A stretch of DNA of 64,000 nucleotides from Magicicada septendecula (GCA_034769895.1 CM068372.1:368485258-368549257), one strand, 5' to 3'; positions 22,627 to 34,800 are shown, counted from the first letter of the stretch. Made by a program: numbers and translations. The notes: generated from the sequence alone by a model not told the origin.

Positions 22627-23400
22627 TTTAAACGAGCAAAGGGAGTTTAACTCTACCGTTTTTTATTTGTCTCTCTCTGTCTGTGTATTTGGGTATGTCT
22701 CACGAAACCATTTGAATAAAACAGCCGATTTTCGTTAAATTTGCCACGCGTGTGTACACTTTTACTCTAGAGAACCCTATTGTCTTTAAATTGATTTATC
22801 CGCATTAAAAATACGGGGGCGGGAGGCAGGAAAATGACAGGTCAAAATTATTTTGTGAAAAAAATTGAAAAAGCCCATACGGAGTATTAAACTAAAGAGA
22901 ATATAAACAGCAATTAAATTTGAATACAGTGTTCATTTTTGAAGATTACCAAAATTTTTGACGTCAATACGAGCGTGAATATTTTGATAAAATCGTGAAA
23001 ATTGATATGGGATGTCAAATGAATGAGAATTTTAACTAGCATCTGAATATAGATTTAAGTTTTACAATTTCAAAATAGAAAAAAGATACACTTTCAGTGC
23101 CCAAAAAAGATATAGGAAATTAGAACAAAATTGTAAACATTTTTGTCTGAGTCCAGTAGGGTGTCAGACTGGAAGGAACTGTATGCCAAGTCCGAACGTT
23201 GCCAAATTTTACTGTTTATTGTATGATTGTGTGTTATACAATTATTATGTTACTAAAGAAATTGTATAGAAACTGGGATTTTTGTAATTTTTCCCATAAT
23301 TGAACAATTGTCTAATATCGAAATGTATGTAATAATAAACGTACTTCCTTCAAAATAGTGAGGGAGTTCGCAGGTCACGGAGCATACTAGTAGTAATAAA
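22627..23400 (+). repeat. Dispersed repeat R1, near full-length
   Basis: The longest uninterrupted R1 copy. It begins ACGAGCAAAGGGAGTT, has GTCTCTCTCTGTCTG and TATGTCTCACGAAACC blocks, a GTAGGGTGTCAGACT block at about 23155, and ends TAGTGAGGGAGTTCGCAGG. AT-rich, no long ORF, no terminal inverted repeats seen. Both ends carry a similar GCGAGTTC-like word. Class unknown. Confidence 0.82.
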
Positions 23401-23866
23401 TAAGTAGGCGCTCATGGCATGATAAGCGAGGAAGAGGAAATCATAACAGACGCGCTGAATTTATGATATTAAAAGAATAGCAGAGTTTTACATGACGAAA
23501 TCGACCGCGGATCGTGAAGCGTGAAAGGATTCATCGAATCCTACGTTTAGTATTGGACTTCGTGCGAGCTGTAGAGACAATTGTTTTGCGTCAAACTGAA
23601 TTTCTATGTCTTATTATTAATTCAACGGAGTTTACTGAAAAAACGTTTGTAAGTAAAAACTTGTAGTTCTAAAACAAGTAATGAACTTGCAAACGACATA
23701 CAGTCATGAATTCAGTGAACGATTCAATTAGCTCTGTCACTTTTCCACTTTTCTCCCACCTTCCCGTTCCGTTTCTTTACGTTTCCTCATTCTTACTGCT
23801 CTTTTCCCCTTTCTTACGTTTTCTATTTCATACACGTTTATTATATTAGAGAGAGGAAGAGAGAGG

Positions 23867-23908
<42 letters not shown>

Positions 23909-24333
23909 TTTTCGCATGCGCGCACAGAGCACAGGACGTGTTTTCGTAAATGTATTTTATATTTAAATTTATTTAATTAACAGTAATTCGTTTAATTAAC
24001 CAATTAACCGGCCGGCAGTGGAGGCGGCTTTTGTTGTTACGCAAAGGAAAGAAATCACTTGTAATTTTATTTCCCCCATGATAACATCTAAATAGTGTTT
24101 TTATTAAATTTTAACGCTTATAGTGGTAATTAGAGACGAGCGGGGAAATTTCTTAATCTGGAAAATTTACAATATAACGAACTGCACATCTGGACAATAA
24201 TAATAACAATATTACTACCGAGTTATGGCTCTCTTTAACTTAGTATGTACATACATTAGCAAGTTTACTACTATCTTTTGTTAATAGTTTTAACACTTTT
24301 GCTCTCTCTCTCTCTCTCTCGCTCTCTTCCGTC
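23401..24333. other. Non-coding stretch with (GA)n
   Basis: Contains an interrupted (GA)n tract at about 23850-23904 and a short (CT)n at 24301-24326. Otherwise nothing recognised. Confidence 0.5.
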
Positions 24334-24470
24334 CTTCTTCTTCTTCTTCTTCTTCTTCTTCTTCTTCTTCTTCTTCTTCTTCTTCTTCTTCTTCTTCTTC
24401 TTCTTCTTCTTCTTCTTCACCTCACGGAGTAAGCACTTTGCCTGTTCCGTCTTCAAAGAGTATCTCTCCA
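24334..24470 (-). mobile_element. (CTT)n tract on an inverted RTE tail
   Basis: A (CTT)n tract of about 28 units (24334-24419) runs directly into CACCTCACGGAGTAAGC and GCCTGTTCCGTCTTC. These are the reverse complement of the last coding and tail bases of the RTE copy ending at 25180 (GAAGACGGAACAGGC...GTGAGGTGCAGAAGAAGAA). So the tract is the expanded (GAA)n tail of a truncated minus-strand RTE copy. Confidence 0.75.
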
Positions 24471-24594
24471 TCTCACTCTTGGTCTTCCTACATCTCTTGT
24501 ACCAAAGGGTAAAGCTCTTCCGTCTTTATTTTTATATTTATCTAGTATCTAGTAATATGATTACAAATATCTAAGCAGAAAACAAAAACCATGG

Positions 24595-25180
24595 CTTTTG
24601 GGGGCTTCCAGTCAGATCAAAAATTGTTCTTGAGGGTACAGTTTTGGAACAAGTCTCTGACTTCAGTCACCTGGATTGCACTATCAGTATTGGGAATGAC
24701 ACAGGCCGAAATATCAGTACAAAAATATAGAGGTTTCAGACGATGTATGGCGTCATACATAGAACGTTGAGGATAAACAAGGAAAGAGACAAGGCTCAAA
24801 TTTTATAAAACAATGGCAGTGCCTGTTTTACTATATGAATGTGAAACTTGGGTTCCTACAAAGAAGATTAAAAACCAGGTTCAAACTTCGAAAATGAGCT
24901 TTCTGAGAAGATCAAGGGTTGCACGAGACAGGATCTTTTGCGCAATGAGGATATTAAAGAAGAGCTACAGATATTCTCCATAAATGATAAACTCCAGACA
25001 TATCACAGGGAATGGCTACAGGATCTGGAGAGAATGGAGGATGGACGACTACCCAAGGTTGCGTTTCAATATAGACCCTTTGGTACAAGCGGCGTAGAAA
25101 GACCGAGAGTGAGATGGAGAGATAGTCTGTGAAGACGGAACAGGCAAAGTTCCTACTCTGTGAGGTGCAGAAGAAGAAAA
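24595..25180 (+). mobile_element. RTE-type LINE 3' end (family f)
   Basis: Codes in pieces for a linker (GSSQIKNCS-like, then VLEQVSDFSHLDCTISIGND), an ETWVPTK block, and a 64-codon frame at 24938-25132 with RNEDIKEELQIFSINDKLQTY, LQDLERMEDGRLPK and RPRVRWRDSL. It ends in a GAAGAAGAA tail. It lies in inverted orientation to the short copy at 24334-24470, so transcripts through both could fold over about 40 bp. Confidence 0.75.
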
Positions 25181-27188
25181 TCTAGTATCTACCTATCAAT
25201 CTTCCTTTCTCACATTAAATGAAACTATCGAGAACATTCATTCTTAATTTATTTGAAGTAATATCCGATTATAATACTCTTCCGCACACCAAAGGCTAAC
25301 AGTCCAGCTGATCTGAAGCCTTTGTATTATTCAGATAAAACATCAAAAGCAGATTTTACTTTGGATAAGGAGACTGTGTTATATTAAACGGATAACTTCT
25401 TTATGTGAAAACATACTTAAATTAGTTGTATGAAAAAAAAATATTAATTAATAATATATAAAGTTAAAAGGTTAATTTCAGCAGAGAAGAGTACTGTTTT
25501 AAAAATATTCTAGTCGTCATCGTCATCATCTTCTCTTCTTCTTCTTCTTCTTCTTCTTCTTCTTCTTCTTCTTCTTCTTCTTCTTCTTCTTCTTCTTCTT
25601 CTTCTTCTTCTTCTTCTTCTTCTTCTTCTTCTTCTTCTGTATTTCATCGTACAGTAGAATGTCTGTTCCGAGTTATACAAAGCTGCTCCCCTCTTCTCAT
25701 GGACGTTCCAAATACTTTTCAAACATTTCGACTTTTGAGGATCAATTTATACTTGTTTACAATACACAGGTTGTAAACAAAGACTGTACTTTGTCAAGTT
25801 CGTGAGAATTCGGTGAACCAAAAAATTCCGACCAAATAGGAAATAGTCATCATTCCGACCAAATAGGTTACTTTCACCTGTATCGAATCATTGGTACGTT
25901 TGCAGAATGTAAAACTACTAGTTAGTAACTGCTAGTTAGTAAAACTACAAATCGTAGTAACTTGTGGACAACAATTTCCAAATCTGTCTTGGAATCCTTG
26001 CGCAACCTTCCACAACACGAGAAGTACGGTAGAAAATTAACAAGAAATAAGTCCATTACTTAAGATTAAACACTACCTAACGGAATTTTATCACATCGAA
26101 TTTAAAGTATTCACCGACGCGAATAAGGATAATGAATCGAAATGCGGTTTACAATTGTTGCAACATGCACGAGCAATGTTTAAAAGATACAAAGACATGC
26201 AAAGTATCTGAACTCCAACAGAAGTGCCCGCTCCCGCGACCGCTTGTATTCGTGTTCGTGAAGTGTTCACATCGTAACGTGGTAACGGTTATTTTTATAA
26301 AATGCGCTTTTAAAATTTAAGTCCAATCATCAGCTTAAGGATGATTTTAAAGTACTAAAAGGGTTTAAAGAAAAGTAAAGAGAGCTTCTGCTTTTTACCG
26401 AGTGACGGGGGACGGTACTGTATATGCACTGGTGGCAGAGAGAAAAAAGGATGTCCTTAAAAAAACATATTAGTGCGTAAAAAAAGGGGTAAAAAGAAAA
26501 GAAATAGCCACGGGGGGCATCTAACCTACGGTGAGACGGTGCCGCTGCTATGCAAATCTCGAATGTTTCTCACTCTGCACCGTTTGTGAATACATTAAAA
26601 CAGTATAGGAGGCTACGTGACGTGTATGTGGAATGAATGACAGCTGTTATGTAAAGCGTGGAGTGATCATTCATCAATATTAGCAGACATGATTAAGTCG
26701 TTCAATTTCTTCTTCTTCGTCTACCTGCGACGTAGCCCGACCCCGTTTTCTCAGACGGCACGGGATCGACACCTCTCTTACGCCAGATTAGTTTATTGAA
26801 TGCATTCATTGTACCATCGTCAACACGCAACAATTATTAATTGATTGACTATCATATTTCTGCACGTAGTCTTCTGCTCTGTTAGAATGAAAGAAAGCTT
26901 CAGTACGATATGCAGAATGTAATATTTAAATTTCAAATTGTTTTGTATTCAACGCTCCGATCGACCTATGAGAAAATAAAAACCAATTTATTTTATTTTT
27001 TAATACAGACACAGATTAATTAGTAAATTGGTGCATAATCTTCTTAATTTAAATAAATCCTTTCTCTCGTGATGATATTAATGTCGCCACGTATTTCATT
27101 GTGTAACGAATTGACTGACCCCTATGCAAACTAGCTGCTTGTCACTTTGAAAAATTTCTACAACTATCAGTAAGCCTATTTTCATGCA

Positions 27189-27220
<32 letters not shown>

Positions 27221-27269
27221 TTTTTGTTACAAAATTAGTTTTAACCTAAGGCATGTTTTGTATTACACA
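25181..27269. other. Non-coding stretch with a long (CTT)n
   Basis: The (CTT)n tract at about 25535-25638 has about 35 units. At 25826-25868 'ttccgaccaaatagg' occurs twice in direct repeat and near 25915-25945 'aactgctagttagtaaaacta' is partly duplicated. (CA)n at 27188-27216. No gene recognised. Confidence 0.5.
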
Positions 27270-27670
27270 GACAAACTTGTGACCAATGAAATTTCGTAAA
27301 ATCGCAAAAATTCATGTGAGGTATCAAATTAAAGACAGTTTAATTAACATCTGAATCTAGTAGTGTTATGTTTTGGAAAATTCAAAATTTTGGGATCCCA
27401 TTGCCTAAAAATGATATCAAAAATTTGAATAAAATTGTGAAAATCCAGTACGGTGTCAGACTAAAACTAATTGTAACCCAAATCCGAATGTTTAGTGCTT
27501 ATTGTACGATTGTGCGCTCTACAATTGTTGAGTTACTAAAGTAATTGTAAAGGAATCGGAAGTTTTGTAACTTTTTTCCCATAATTGAAAAATTATTTAA
27601 TATCTAAATTTATGTAATAATGAATGTACTTCGTTCAAAACCGTGAACGAGTTCTACAGCTCAGGGAATG
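27270..27670 (+). repeat. Dispersed repeat R1, 3' half
   Basis: Matches 22970-23400 and 56290-56580: TCATGTGAGGTATCAAATTA, GTACGGTGTCAGACTAAAA and GTACTTCGTTCAAAACC. Only the distal half is present. Confidence 0.8.
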
Positions 27671-28084
27671 CTAATCTATTCATTAAGAGCTGAATTTTCA
27701 AGTACCCGTATTTTAGTAAAAAACACAATAATTATATTATTGCGCTCGTGTATGTGTGTGTGTGTGCACAAACAGAAACATTATTATACATTTTTAGTAA
27801 TTTCAACGGACATATACTTCCGGTTTACTACAAAGTCAGGTGTCGTCTTCCGGTTTACAGCCTTTTGCGTGGCTGGTTGTCATGGCAATCTTATTCCTGA
27901 AGATCCCACTCTGAACTGCTTTTGACTTTATTATCTTCTTATAATCAGAGGATATCCACTAACATGTATTACAACCGTTCTGCCAAACAAACAAATTTCA
28001 CACACGCACGCACACACGCACGTGCAGGAATAAAATTACGATATATGAAATTAACATTATATTATTGAGTATTATTTGTAATAT
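27671..28084. other. Non-coding stretch, nothing recognised
   Basis: Contains short GT and CA tracts; no supported feature. Confidence 0.45.
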
Positions 28085-28510
28085 CATCATCATCTTCAGC
28101 AAGGATTAAACCAAAAACAGTAGCAAGGATTCAATAGTCGTTTGGGGATGCGGCAGTCATGCATTGGATTAAGATGTTCCAACCATTTTAGCCGGTATTG
28201 GGCAACCCTATCAAGTATATACTCATAGTATTCAGTTCTTGCCGTACACCGACATTTTTTCTGCGATCTTGAGGAGCATATCCTACTACGTGCCTGAGAA
28301 ATGTCACTTCGGCCGCTTGAATACGACTGGACTGGGATTTCGTTAAAGTCCAATTCTCAGACCCAAGCAATATGTGGGGAGCACCATCACAATACAGAAC
28401 TTCAGGCGTGTTTCTTTTCTCGTTTACTTTAGACTTTTTCTGATGGTCCCACACATATGGTTGAACTTCTGCAGTTTCTTCACCGCATCATTGTTCGTAA
28501 TATAACGCAC
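28085..28510 (-). mobile_element. RTE-type LINE 3' end (family a)
   Basis: The minus strand has KKLQKFNHMCGTIRKSL, a SENWTLTKSQSSRIQAAE block followed by VTFLRHVVGYAPQDRRKNVGVR, then RVAQYRLKWLEHLNPMHDCR. The terminal GRPRKRW block is lost and the element ends in a (GAT)n tail at 28085-28098. The frame shifts between the blocks. Confidence 0.78.
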
Positions 28511-28904
28511 ATGACAGGCCATTGTTTGTAAGACACATTACAGCCCAGGTATTCAAAATGTAATATTATTTTATTAGGAAATGTTATTCATAAACTCGGT
28601 TTGAATGGTGTCAGATTGGTCAAGATTAAGTCCATACTGCAAAAAAAAAAAAATGTAAAAAATTAATGCAAGGATTTTTTAACATTTAATTTCGTAATAA
28701 CATTAACATTTTTCTTATTATCAGTTGTAAAAAAAGCACAAAGGTTAATAACAAGGATAATATCAAGGATAAAACGCTGAATTAAACTGCATTCGAATTT
28801 TGATAACCTATATTGTTTACGTACGATCCGAAAATTAACCTCCGGTCAGGTGGTAAAGGAAAATGAACACTGAGAAAAATATTTTATAAGTTACATACAC
28901 GTCT
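28511..28904. other. Non-coding spacer, nothing recognised
   Basis: AT-rich; no feature found. Confidence 0.45.
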
Positions 28905-29000
28905 GTACTACTTGTCCACGTAATCACCATTCAAATGCAAGCACTTCTTATGTCCCTACACCAGATTTTTTATTCCTTTGTTAAAAAACACTGTCGCCAA
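28905..29000 (-). pseudogene. Mariner transposase C-terminal scrap
   Basis: The minus strand reads LATVFFNKGIKNLV, a stop, GHKKCLHLNGDYVDK and a stop. The order FF.KGI..LV...KCL.LNGDYVEK is the usual end of mariner-family transposases. About 30 residues remain; the DNA upstream (29001-29420) is unrelated to mariner. The call rests on a short motif. Confidence 0.5.
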
Positions 29001-29420
29001 TGTAGCCAGCCAACGGTAGCAAAGCGTTCGAGACCCAGCCAAAAGTTTATGTTGGTACCCAGACTCGTCCCGACAGTGTACCGGTCTCGATTCAGCGCAC
29101 GCCCACGATCATCCGCTAGACCCATTTGTGAAATTCCCTGGAGTTCGAGCCATTCGACATAACGGAGGTTCACCGGCTGATAAAGTCCTATCGACAAGTC
29201 GGCACCCCGTATGACCTTTGATCCGTCAGTGCTTGGTCGGAACGAGAACCGTCCCCACTTCGACAATGCCCCGTAAAGTCCCGTCAGCTCAGGCTCCAGG
29301 GTTTCGATCCCGCCTTTCCATCGAACGAGAACTGATGTTCCACAAGTTCAGGGCACAGTTCCGAACGAACACAGCTGACTACGGAACGTTTCAACGAAAA
29401 CAATACAGCTAGCGGAAGAG
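29001..29420. other. GC-rich island of unknown origin
   Basis: Clearly richer in G and C and in CpG than its surroundings. Two B-box-like words occur (GTTCGAGACCC near 29027, GGTTTCGATCCC near 29308), but no matching A box or cloverleaf was found. ORFs on both strands are short and unlike any family I know. Confidence 0.4.
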
Positions 29421-29874
29421 GCAATGACAGGCCCCCATATTTCTTCGGACTATACTTGAATGGAAGTAATCAAAATGGACCGCGGATTTGTGTCTAACAA
29501 TGTAGAAGAATATTGATCGCTGCTGCGCATGTGCCAGGCTTGGTTCTATGGCAACGAGTATAAGTTTGTGTATACAAATCTTTCGAGGGTATCAGCTTTT
29601 ATTTGATTTCATTTAGGTCTCTGTCAATCGAAAAATGCAGTATATTTTTTGAATAGCAAAAAATCGAGTACTTATTGTACTGCTTCAAAGTTCCCACTTA
29701 TTGTACTTCGAAAATAATTTTTCAATTATTTTTTTAAAGATAAGAAGTATATTGTTCCTATTTGAAACAACAGAAGTAACACAAAGTAATTTTGAAAACT
29801 TATCTATTAAATAACTTTTTATATTAGATTATAGGCAAATTTGTATGTATAATTGTATAATTTTCTTGTAAAAA

Positions 29875-29940
<66 letters not shown>

Positions 29941-29984
29941 ATATTTGTTATTTTACGTAAGAAAATAATTTTTTTTTTACAATG
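29421..29984. other. Non-coding stretch with (GT)n
   Basis: A (GT)n tract of about 30 units lies at 29877-29936. Nothing else recognised. Confidence 0.55.
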
Positions 29985-30180
29985 TTCCAAGAGAATTTTT
30001 CAATGTTCCAAGAGAATTTTTAACTATCATCTTCAGAAATGTACAAAACAATAAATGCAATTTGAAATCTATTTGAAATTTGTACTAATTATATAATACT
30101 TTTATTATAAGTGTGATATACAGATCGGTATAACAGATACTGAAGATGAGAGTTTTTGCTCTTGAAACAGTATTTATGTA
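29985..30180. mobile_element. Small inverted hammerhead-type element
   Basis: The left part has a duplicated 'aatgttccaagagaattttt' and then ATCATCTTCAG. The right part has CTGAAGATGAGAG...CTCTTGAAACAGT. Read on opposite strands, the two ends share a CTGAAGATGA...CTCTTG(G)AAC frame, so the copy is a short foldback. Ends and target duplication are unresolved. Confidence 0.5.
30140..30172 (+). ncRNA. Hammerhead-like core
   Basis: CTGAAGA, T, GAGAG paired to CTCTT (5 bp with one G-U, loop of 6), GAAAC, A, GTA. Stem III is C-G and A-U with a 1-nt loop. Stem I is weak. The partner motif in the left part is degraded (GGAAC in place of GAAAC). Confidence 0.45.
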
Positions 30181-30287
30181 TAAAATATACAAATATATTA
30201 TTGTAAAAACAAGTAGGCTATTATTTATTTACTAATAAAGATAATTTAAAAAAATAGTACAAATGTTCTGTACTAGAAGATATAAAT

Positions 30288-30318
<31 letters not shown>

Positions 30319-30520
30319 GCGCGCGCGTAATAATATATGTAATAAATATTATAAAAATTTGAAAACAAAAAAGATTGTTTGATCTTTCGCCCCGGGGGGG
30401 GGGGGGGGGGGTCTAACCACTGTGATCCAGCAGTCGAAGGAGGCGATTACACCGGTTCACAGGTTTCATCGAAATTTATTCTTTCCATTCCGGACTCGAT
30501 GTGCTCTCTCTCCCTCCCTC

Positions 30521-30585
<65 letters not shown>

Positions 30586-32177
30586 CACTTTGCGATAAAT
30601 GTAGCATCAAAAGCTAGAGTTCTACCAACCAAGTCAATAATTAATCCGTTTAATAAATCCGTATTTGTTATAAAATAACAAGTTGAGAATAAACACACAC
30701 ACACGTTTCACATTCAACCGTCACTGAGTGCCCTGCTCTACAAAACAAAACAATAGAAATCACCGCAAACGAGTTTGGTCAGACAACAACCGTTAACCAC
30801 AGAATCCTTACAGTGGTGAATCCATCAGATTGCGTTACTCTGGTCTCTCGACGACAGATCAGCTGATGACAAAATCCGGTTTCCAAACACACTTCAAATT
30901 CATTAACATTTTGTTCACGTTCTGTTGTCTTCTGTTGCCCTGCCCCGCGTCTCGGAAATTTTAGCCTGTTATGTAAATTATTACATAATACGTTTTCTTG
31001 CATAGGTAATACTTTCCAATAGTTTTATTTATTTACCGACAAATTATTTCTCTTTGGCCTATTAAGCGACAGAAACGTTTCGACACCATTAAAACACGAA
31101 TCGATTTTGGAACACGTATACTCTCCATTTCCAGGATTGCATGCAAAAAATTATACGCGCGACAAAACGGTTCTGTCGCGAAACAAAATGTCGCTCCAGT
31201 GTCTTAGTCTAACCTTACGGCCGTTATCAACTTTCTTCAACACCTCCTCATCAGCTGATTCTGTGCCTCCAGTTGAGTCTTTCCGTTTTCTCCACACATA
31301 CATTTCAAAATTCTGCAAATATTTTATTTCTGTTCCTCTCACAGATGTCCGCGTTTCCGCACACACATATATCACTATGCTGCAGACATAACTATTTCTC
31401 AAAATCTCTTTCTCAGACTAAGTGATAGGCTATTCTTTAAATCCTTTAAATTTCGTTGAACGCTGCTTTTAATTTTGTAATTAACACACCGGGACGTCCA
31501 AGGTTACCATGTACACACCGGTTAATGAGAGATCTGGCAAACGTATACAGGCCTGAAGAGACAGAGCTCATGACAGAAAAAAATAGAAAGAAGCATTGCG
31601 ACAAGCAAATCTACGAAGATGAAAACTATAAGAGAGAGAGCGAGAGTGAGAGAGTTTGAGAGTGAGGGGGAGGGGGCAAAAGGCAAGAGTGGGAGAGGGG
31701 GGAGACACGCAGTAGAAAACGTGCCAGACAGGATTAAATTCGAAGTACGAGTAACCTGGCGTAGGTTAGCCGCGGGTTTGAGCATGTACACAGCCAATTA
31801 GAACATAGAAGTAGCTCGTCCTCAGTCACCCGCTCGCGGCTTCAATGCCGACCGTATAGATACTATCGTTTCAATTTGTTTCTGTGTGCATTAGCGGCGA
31901 CACTGTACGCATGAAGATCTGTTGACCTATTGTAATTCCCCGGTTACAGCTTCATTACCGCGGTTAACGGTACCAGTTGACACGCGTATAACTTATATAT
32001 GTGCATACATATTTACACAAAACACACAAGCACATTTATTGATAGTCACATATTGAGTATAGCAACTATATAAATCTTCCGATTTATGCTGTATTATATT
32101 TTCGATTTTACCTTGTAAAGTTTATGTTTTTATATTATATTTCGCTCGCATATTTAATTGACATTGTAGGCAATATT
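30181..32177. other. Non-coding stretch with G-run and (CT)n
   Basis: A G-run of 18 at 30394-30411 and a CT-rich tract at about 30503-30582. A CGCG/CA tract at 30294-30326. ORFs over these tracts are spurious. No gene recognised. Confidence 0.5.
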
Positions 32178-32481
32178 AGTACCCTATAGTTGGAAACAAT
32201 ATTTGCAGGGCTGTTAGGCCTGTGATCTATTATTAGGCCTGTGATCTACAGTTTGTGTGGACAAACGTTTCGGCCCCACCGTCGAAGGCCATCTTCAGTG
32301 TCGGAAAACAATTGATAGCCAATTGTTACCGACACTGAAGGCCTCCGATGGTGGGCCATCGCAGGCCATAATAATAGATCACAGGCCTAATAATAGATCA
32401 CAGGCCTAACAGCCCTGCAGATATTGTTTCCAACTATGTTGACGCAGGCCGTGAAAGCTTTAAGAATTCTAAAGTACCCTA
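32178..32481. mobile_element. Foldback hammerhead element with 9-bp TSD
   Basis: The element proper is 32187-32472, flanked by a perfect 9-bp repeat AGTACCCTA. Arms of about 65 bp (32187-32250 and 32370-32435) carry TAGTTGGAAACAATAT and tandem AGGCCTGTGATCTATTATT units, inverted. The right side has a one-sided tail (about 32436-32472) with GTTGACGCAGGCCGTGAAAG and CTTTAAGAATT. One arm keeps an intact core; the other keeps CTGAAGG but has lost GAAAC. Confidence 0.8.
32264..32298 (-). ncRNA. Hammerhead-like core
   Basis: On the minus strand: CTGAAGA, T, GGCC stem II (4 bp, 11-nt loop), GAAAC, GTT, with a 4-bp stem I formed by GACA and TGTC (32299-32302 and 32260-32263). Confidence 0.55.
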
Positions 32482-32483
32482 CA

Positions 32484-32540
32484 TCAGAGTCGTAGCTGGG
32501 GGGGGGGGGAGCAAGGGGCAGCCGGCCCGGGCGGCAAAGT
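32484..32540 (+). mobile_element. Possible hAT 5' terminus
   Basis: CAGAGTCGTAGCTGGGGG followed by a G-run and CCGGCCCGGGCGGCAA resembles the left end of hAT elements of the CAGTGGCGTAGC type. No right end was found, so only a fragment can be claimed. Confidence 0.3.
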
Positions 32541-32827
32541 GAGCATTGACATGAAAAAAATTGTTTTCAGTTTATAAAACTACAAAAACTTGTTTTTTTG
32601 ATATGTCTATTCCTTAACAACTACAGGATCATAAGATTTTTCTCAATAGGCCTATAAGATTAAGAAGTACAACAAGTTCCAAAGGGTTTATGAAGTCTTT
32701 TATTCAAGGAAAATCGAGTCCTGAGTGTCAAAATATTACGACTAACAAGGAATCAACTTGAGATCATAAAATGTATGTTATTAGCGACGAGGCTGTTCAT
32801 AAGTACAGTAAAGTTAACGACGTGAAT

Positions 32828-34800
32828 TAGAGGTGGGCCGATTAACCTACAACAGGTATTTTGGAACGATATTTTTGTGGAACGAGTGTAACAGTGACTA
32901 AAAAGTTTAAATACCTGTTATTCACGGCCTCGCTGTTCCGAGTCGAGGGACGCCCGTACGCAACTAACGAATACACAAGTAACAAGTATACGCCAAATAC
33001 TAGGCGTATCACTGGTACACAAGGAACAACAAGTAAACGAGTATTACAAATACTAGGCGTATCACGAGGAACACTAGGTACACAAGGAACAACTAGTATC
33101 AGGAGTATTTCGAGTACGAACTAGTCGAAGCCACGTTTTGGTCCTGAATACTTCATTCTGCGCAAAGAGACTAAACTGTTTTTAATAAATGAACAAAATT
33201 CATACTGATACATTTATTCTCGTGTGTTATGCAGATATATAATACAGATTATAATAAATTATATATTATACTAGTCACCAACTTGGTAAACTTTGAAAAA
33301 CAAATTATATTGTGTTATAACCTACAGAGTGGCTGATAATAATAGTTGATAGGCCGCTAAGAGCAGATATCTAATGAACTTTTACTGCAAACTGTTTTTA
33401 GGTTATGTTTTTATAAGGGTAATCGGTTTAAATCATGTTAATTCTCTTTCACTCTTGTAGCTTACTGTTATGTTGTTACGTATTAGGCTTTTGATGTTTT
33501 TTTTTCACATTATTTGTTGTCCTATACATTATACTTTTGTTAATGTGATTTTAACTTCACTGTACATCTTATGTAAATGATGAGATTGTTGTAACGGACA
33601 TTTATGCACTTTATCTAGTCCTGTTCATTAAATCTTTACTGATCTAATAAGGCTACCCTAAAAACAAGGTGTTTTCGTAAATTTGTTTCTTTTATCTAAA
33701 CTGCTGATTTTGAATTTTTGTCTCTATCACTTTACTTATCATTTGACTGATAGTAGTTTCCACTTAGTAAAGAAATAAAAATGAACTCCATAACACATAA
33801 CACATTTAGGCGTAATTGGTCAAACTGCAGCCTAAGATAAATACACGATCTGATGAAGATAAGAATTTACTAAACTTATTAGAAGACCATCAATAAAACA
33901 AGGTAATACGAAGAGAAAGGTACAAGTTTATCTGAATTTCTTGAGACTGTAAAACATTCATGATTGATTTATGATATGGCTGGAAGTTTCCATTATTTGC
34001 CCAACTTGTGCTTTTGCCAGGACCTATCAGTTGCACAGTTGATCTACTAGCAGTGGTTCCCAAACTTTCGGGACCCGCGTACCACTTCGGTTTTCCGCAT
34101 TCTTTTCGAGTACTACCTGATAAGAAAATAAAATAAGATAAGAGGAGATATCTAATTAAATTTTACTGCAGACTGTTTAGGTTGTGTTTTTATAAGGGTA
34201 ATCGGTTTAAATTATGTTTATTCTCATTCAATCTTGTAGCTTACTGTTATGTTTTTATTATATGTTTCTGATGTTTTTTTCACATTATTTGTTGTGCTAT
34301 TCTAAATTTTAATGCCTGAGTTTCACAACTGATTTGTTTAATCAATGTTAGTTTGTTTACTCGTAGTGAAAACTGAAATTAGGATTCCCAAAGGGAGATA
34401 GGCCTATAAATTCTCTTGTTTCTTATTTTCTTTTAAACAGTAATATTTTAATAAAGTCACAGTGTAAAGTAACACTGTTAATACTTTTAGTTTCAATTTA
34501 TTTCTTATAACAAATTATATAATATAGGTTATGTAATATCTTCAAAATAAATACACTGCAAGTAGGTTTATTTTAATAGATTTATTAATAGGTGTATCTA
34601 GGTGAAAATAAACCTACTTGCAGTGTATTTATTTGAAGATATTACACAGGAGACCTGCAGGAAACTCAACGAGTTACTTACAAAGGAATAATATAGGTTA
34701 TGTGTAATTAGTATATAATAACAGGTATTTGTACCTGTTATTTTTTGGAACGGTATTTTCATACCTATTATTTAAAAATAACAGTTTAGCCCACCAATAC
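32828..34800. mobile_element. hAT-like non-autonomous element, long copy
   Basis: The left end TAGAGGTGGGC and the following CAGGTATTTTGGAACGATAT block match the ends of 53150-54226 in reverse. The right end near 34800 carries the same TTGGAACGGTATTT and GCCCACC words. The interior shares TAGTCACCAACTTGGTAAA, CTCGTGTGTTATGCAGATA and GAGTTTCACAACTGATTTG with that copy. It is longer because of internal insertion or duplication: about 33360-33470 recurs at 34140-34260, and CAGTGGTTCCCAAACTTTCG at 34052 looks like another hAT terminus. A 110-bp hairpin sits at 34531-34646. No transposase is encoded. A left target copy would be ACGTGAAT; no right match was seen. Confidence 0.65.
34531..34646. repeat. 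Near-perfect hairpin palindrome
   Basis: Arms of about 45 bp (34531-34575 and 34600-34646) share GAAGATATTAC-side ends and AAATAAACCTACTTGCAGTG, inverted around a short loop. It is probably a small foldback inserted in the larger element, since it is absent from the 53150-54226 copy. Confidence 0.75.

Noticed and set aside
28970-29266. 98-codon ORF in the GC-rich island
   Set aside because: No recognisable family and no splice context; ORF length is expected in GC-rich DNA.
29020-29320. tRNA gene or SINE from B-box-like words
   Set aside because: No A box at proper spacing and no cloverleaf or acceptor stem.
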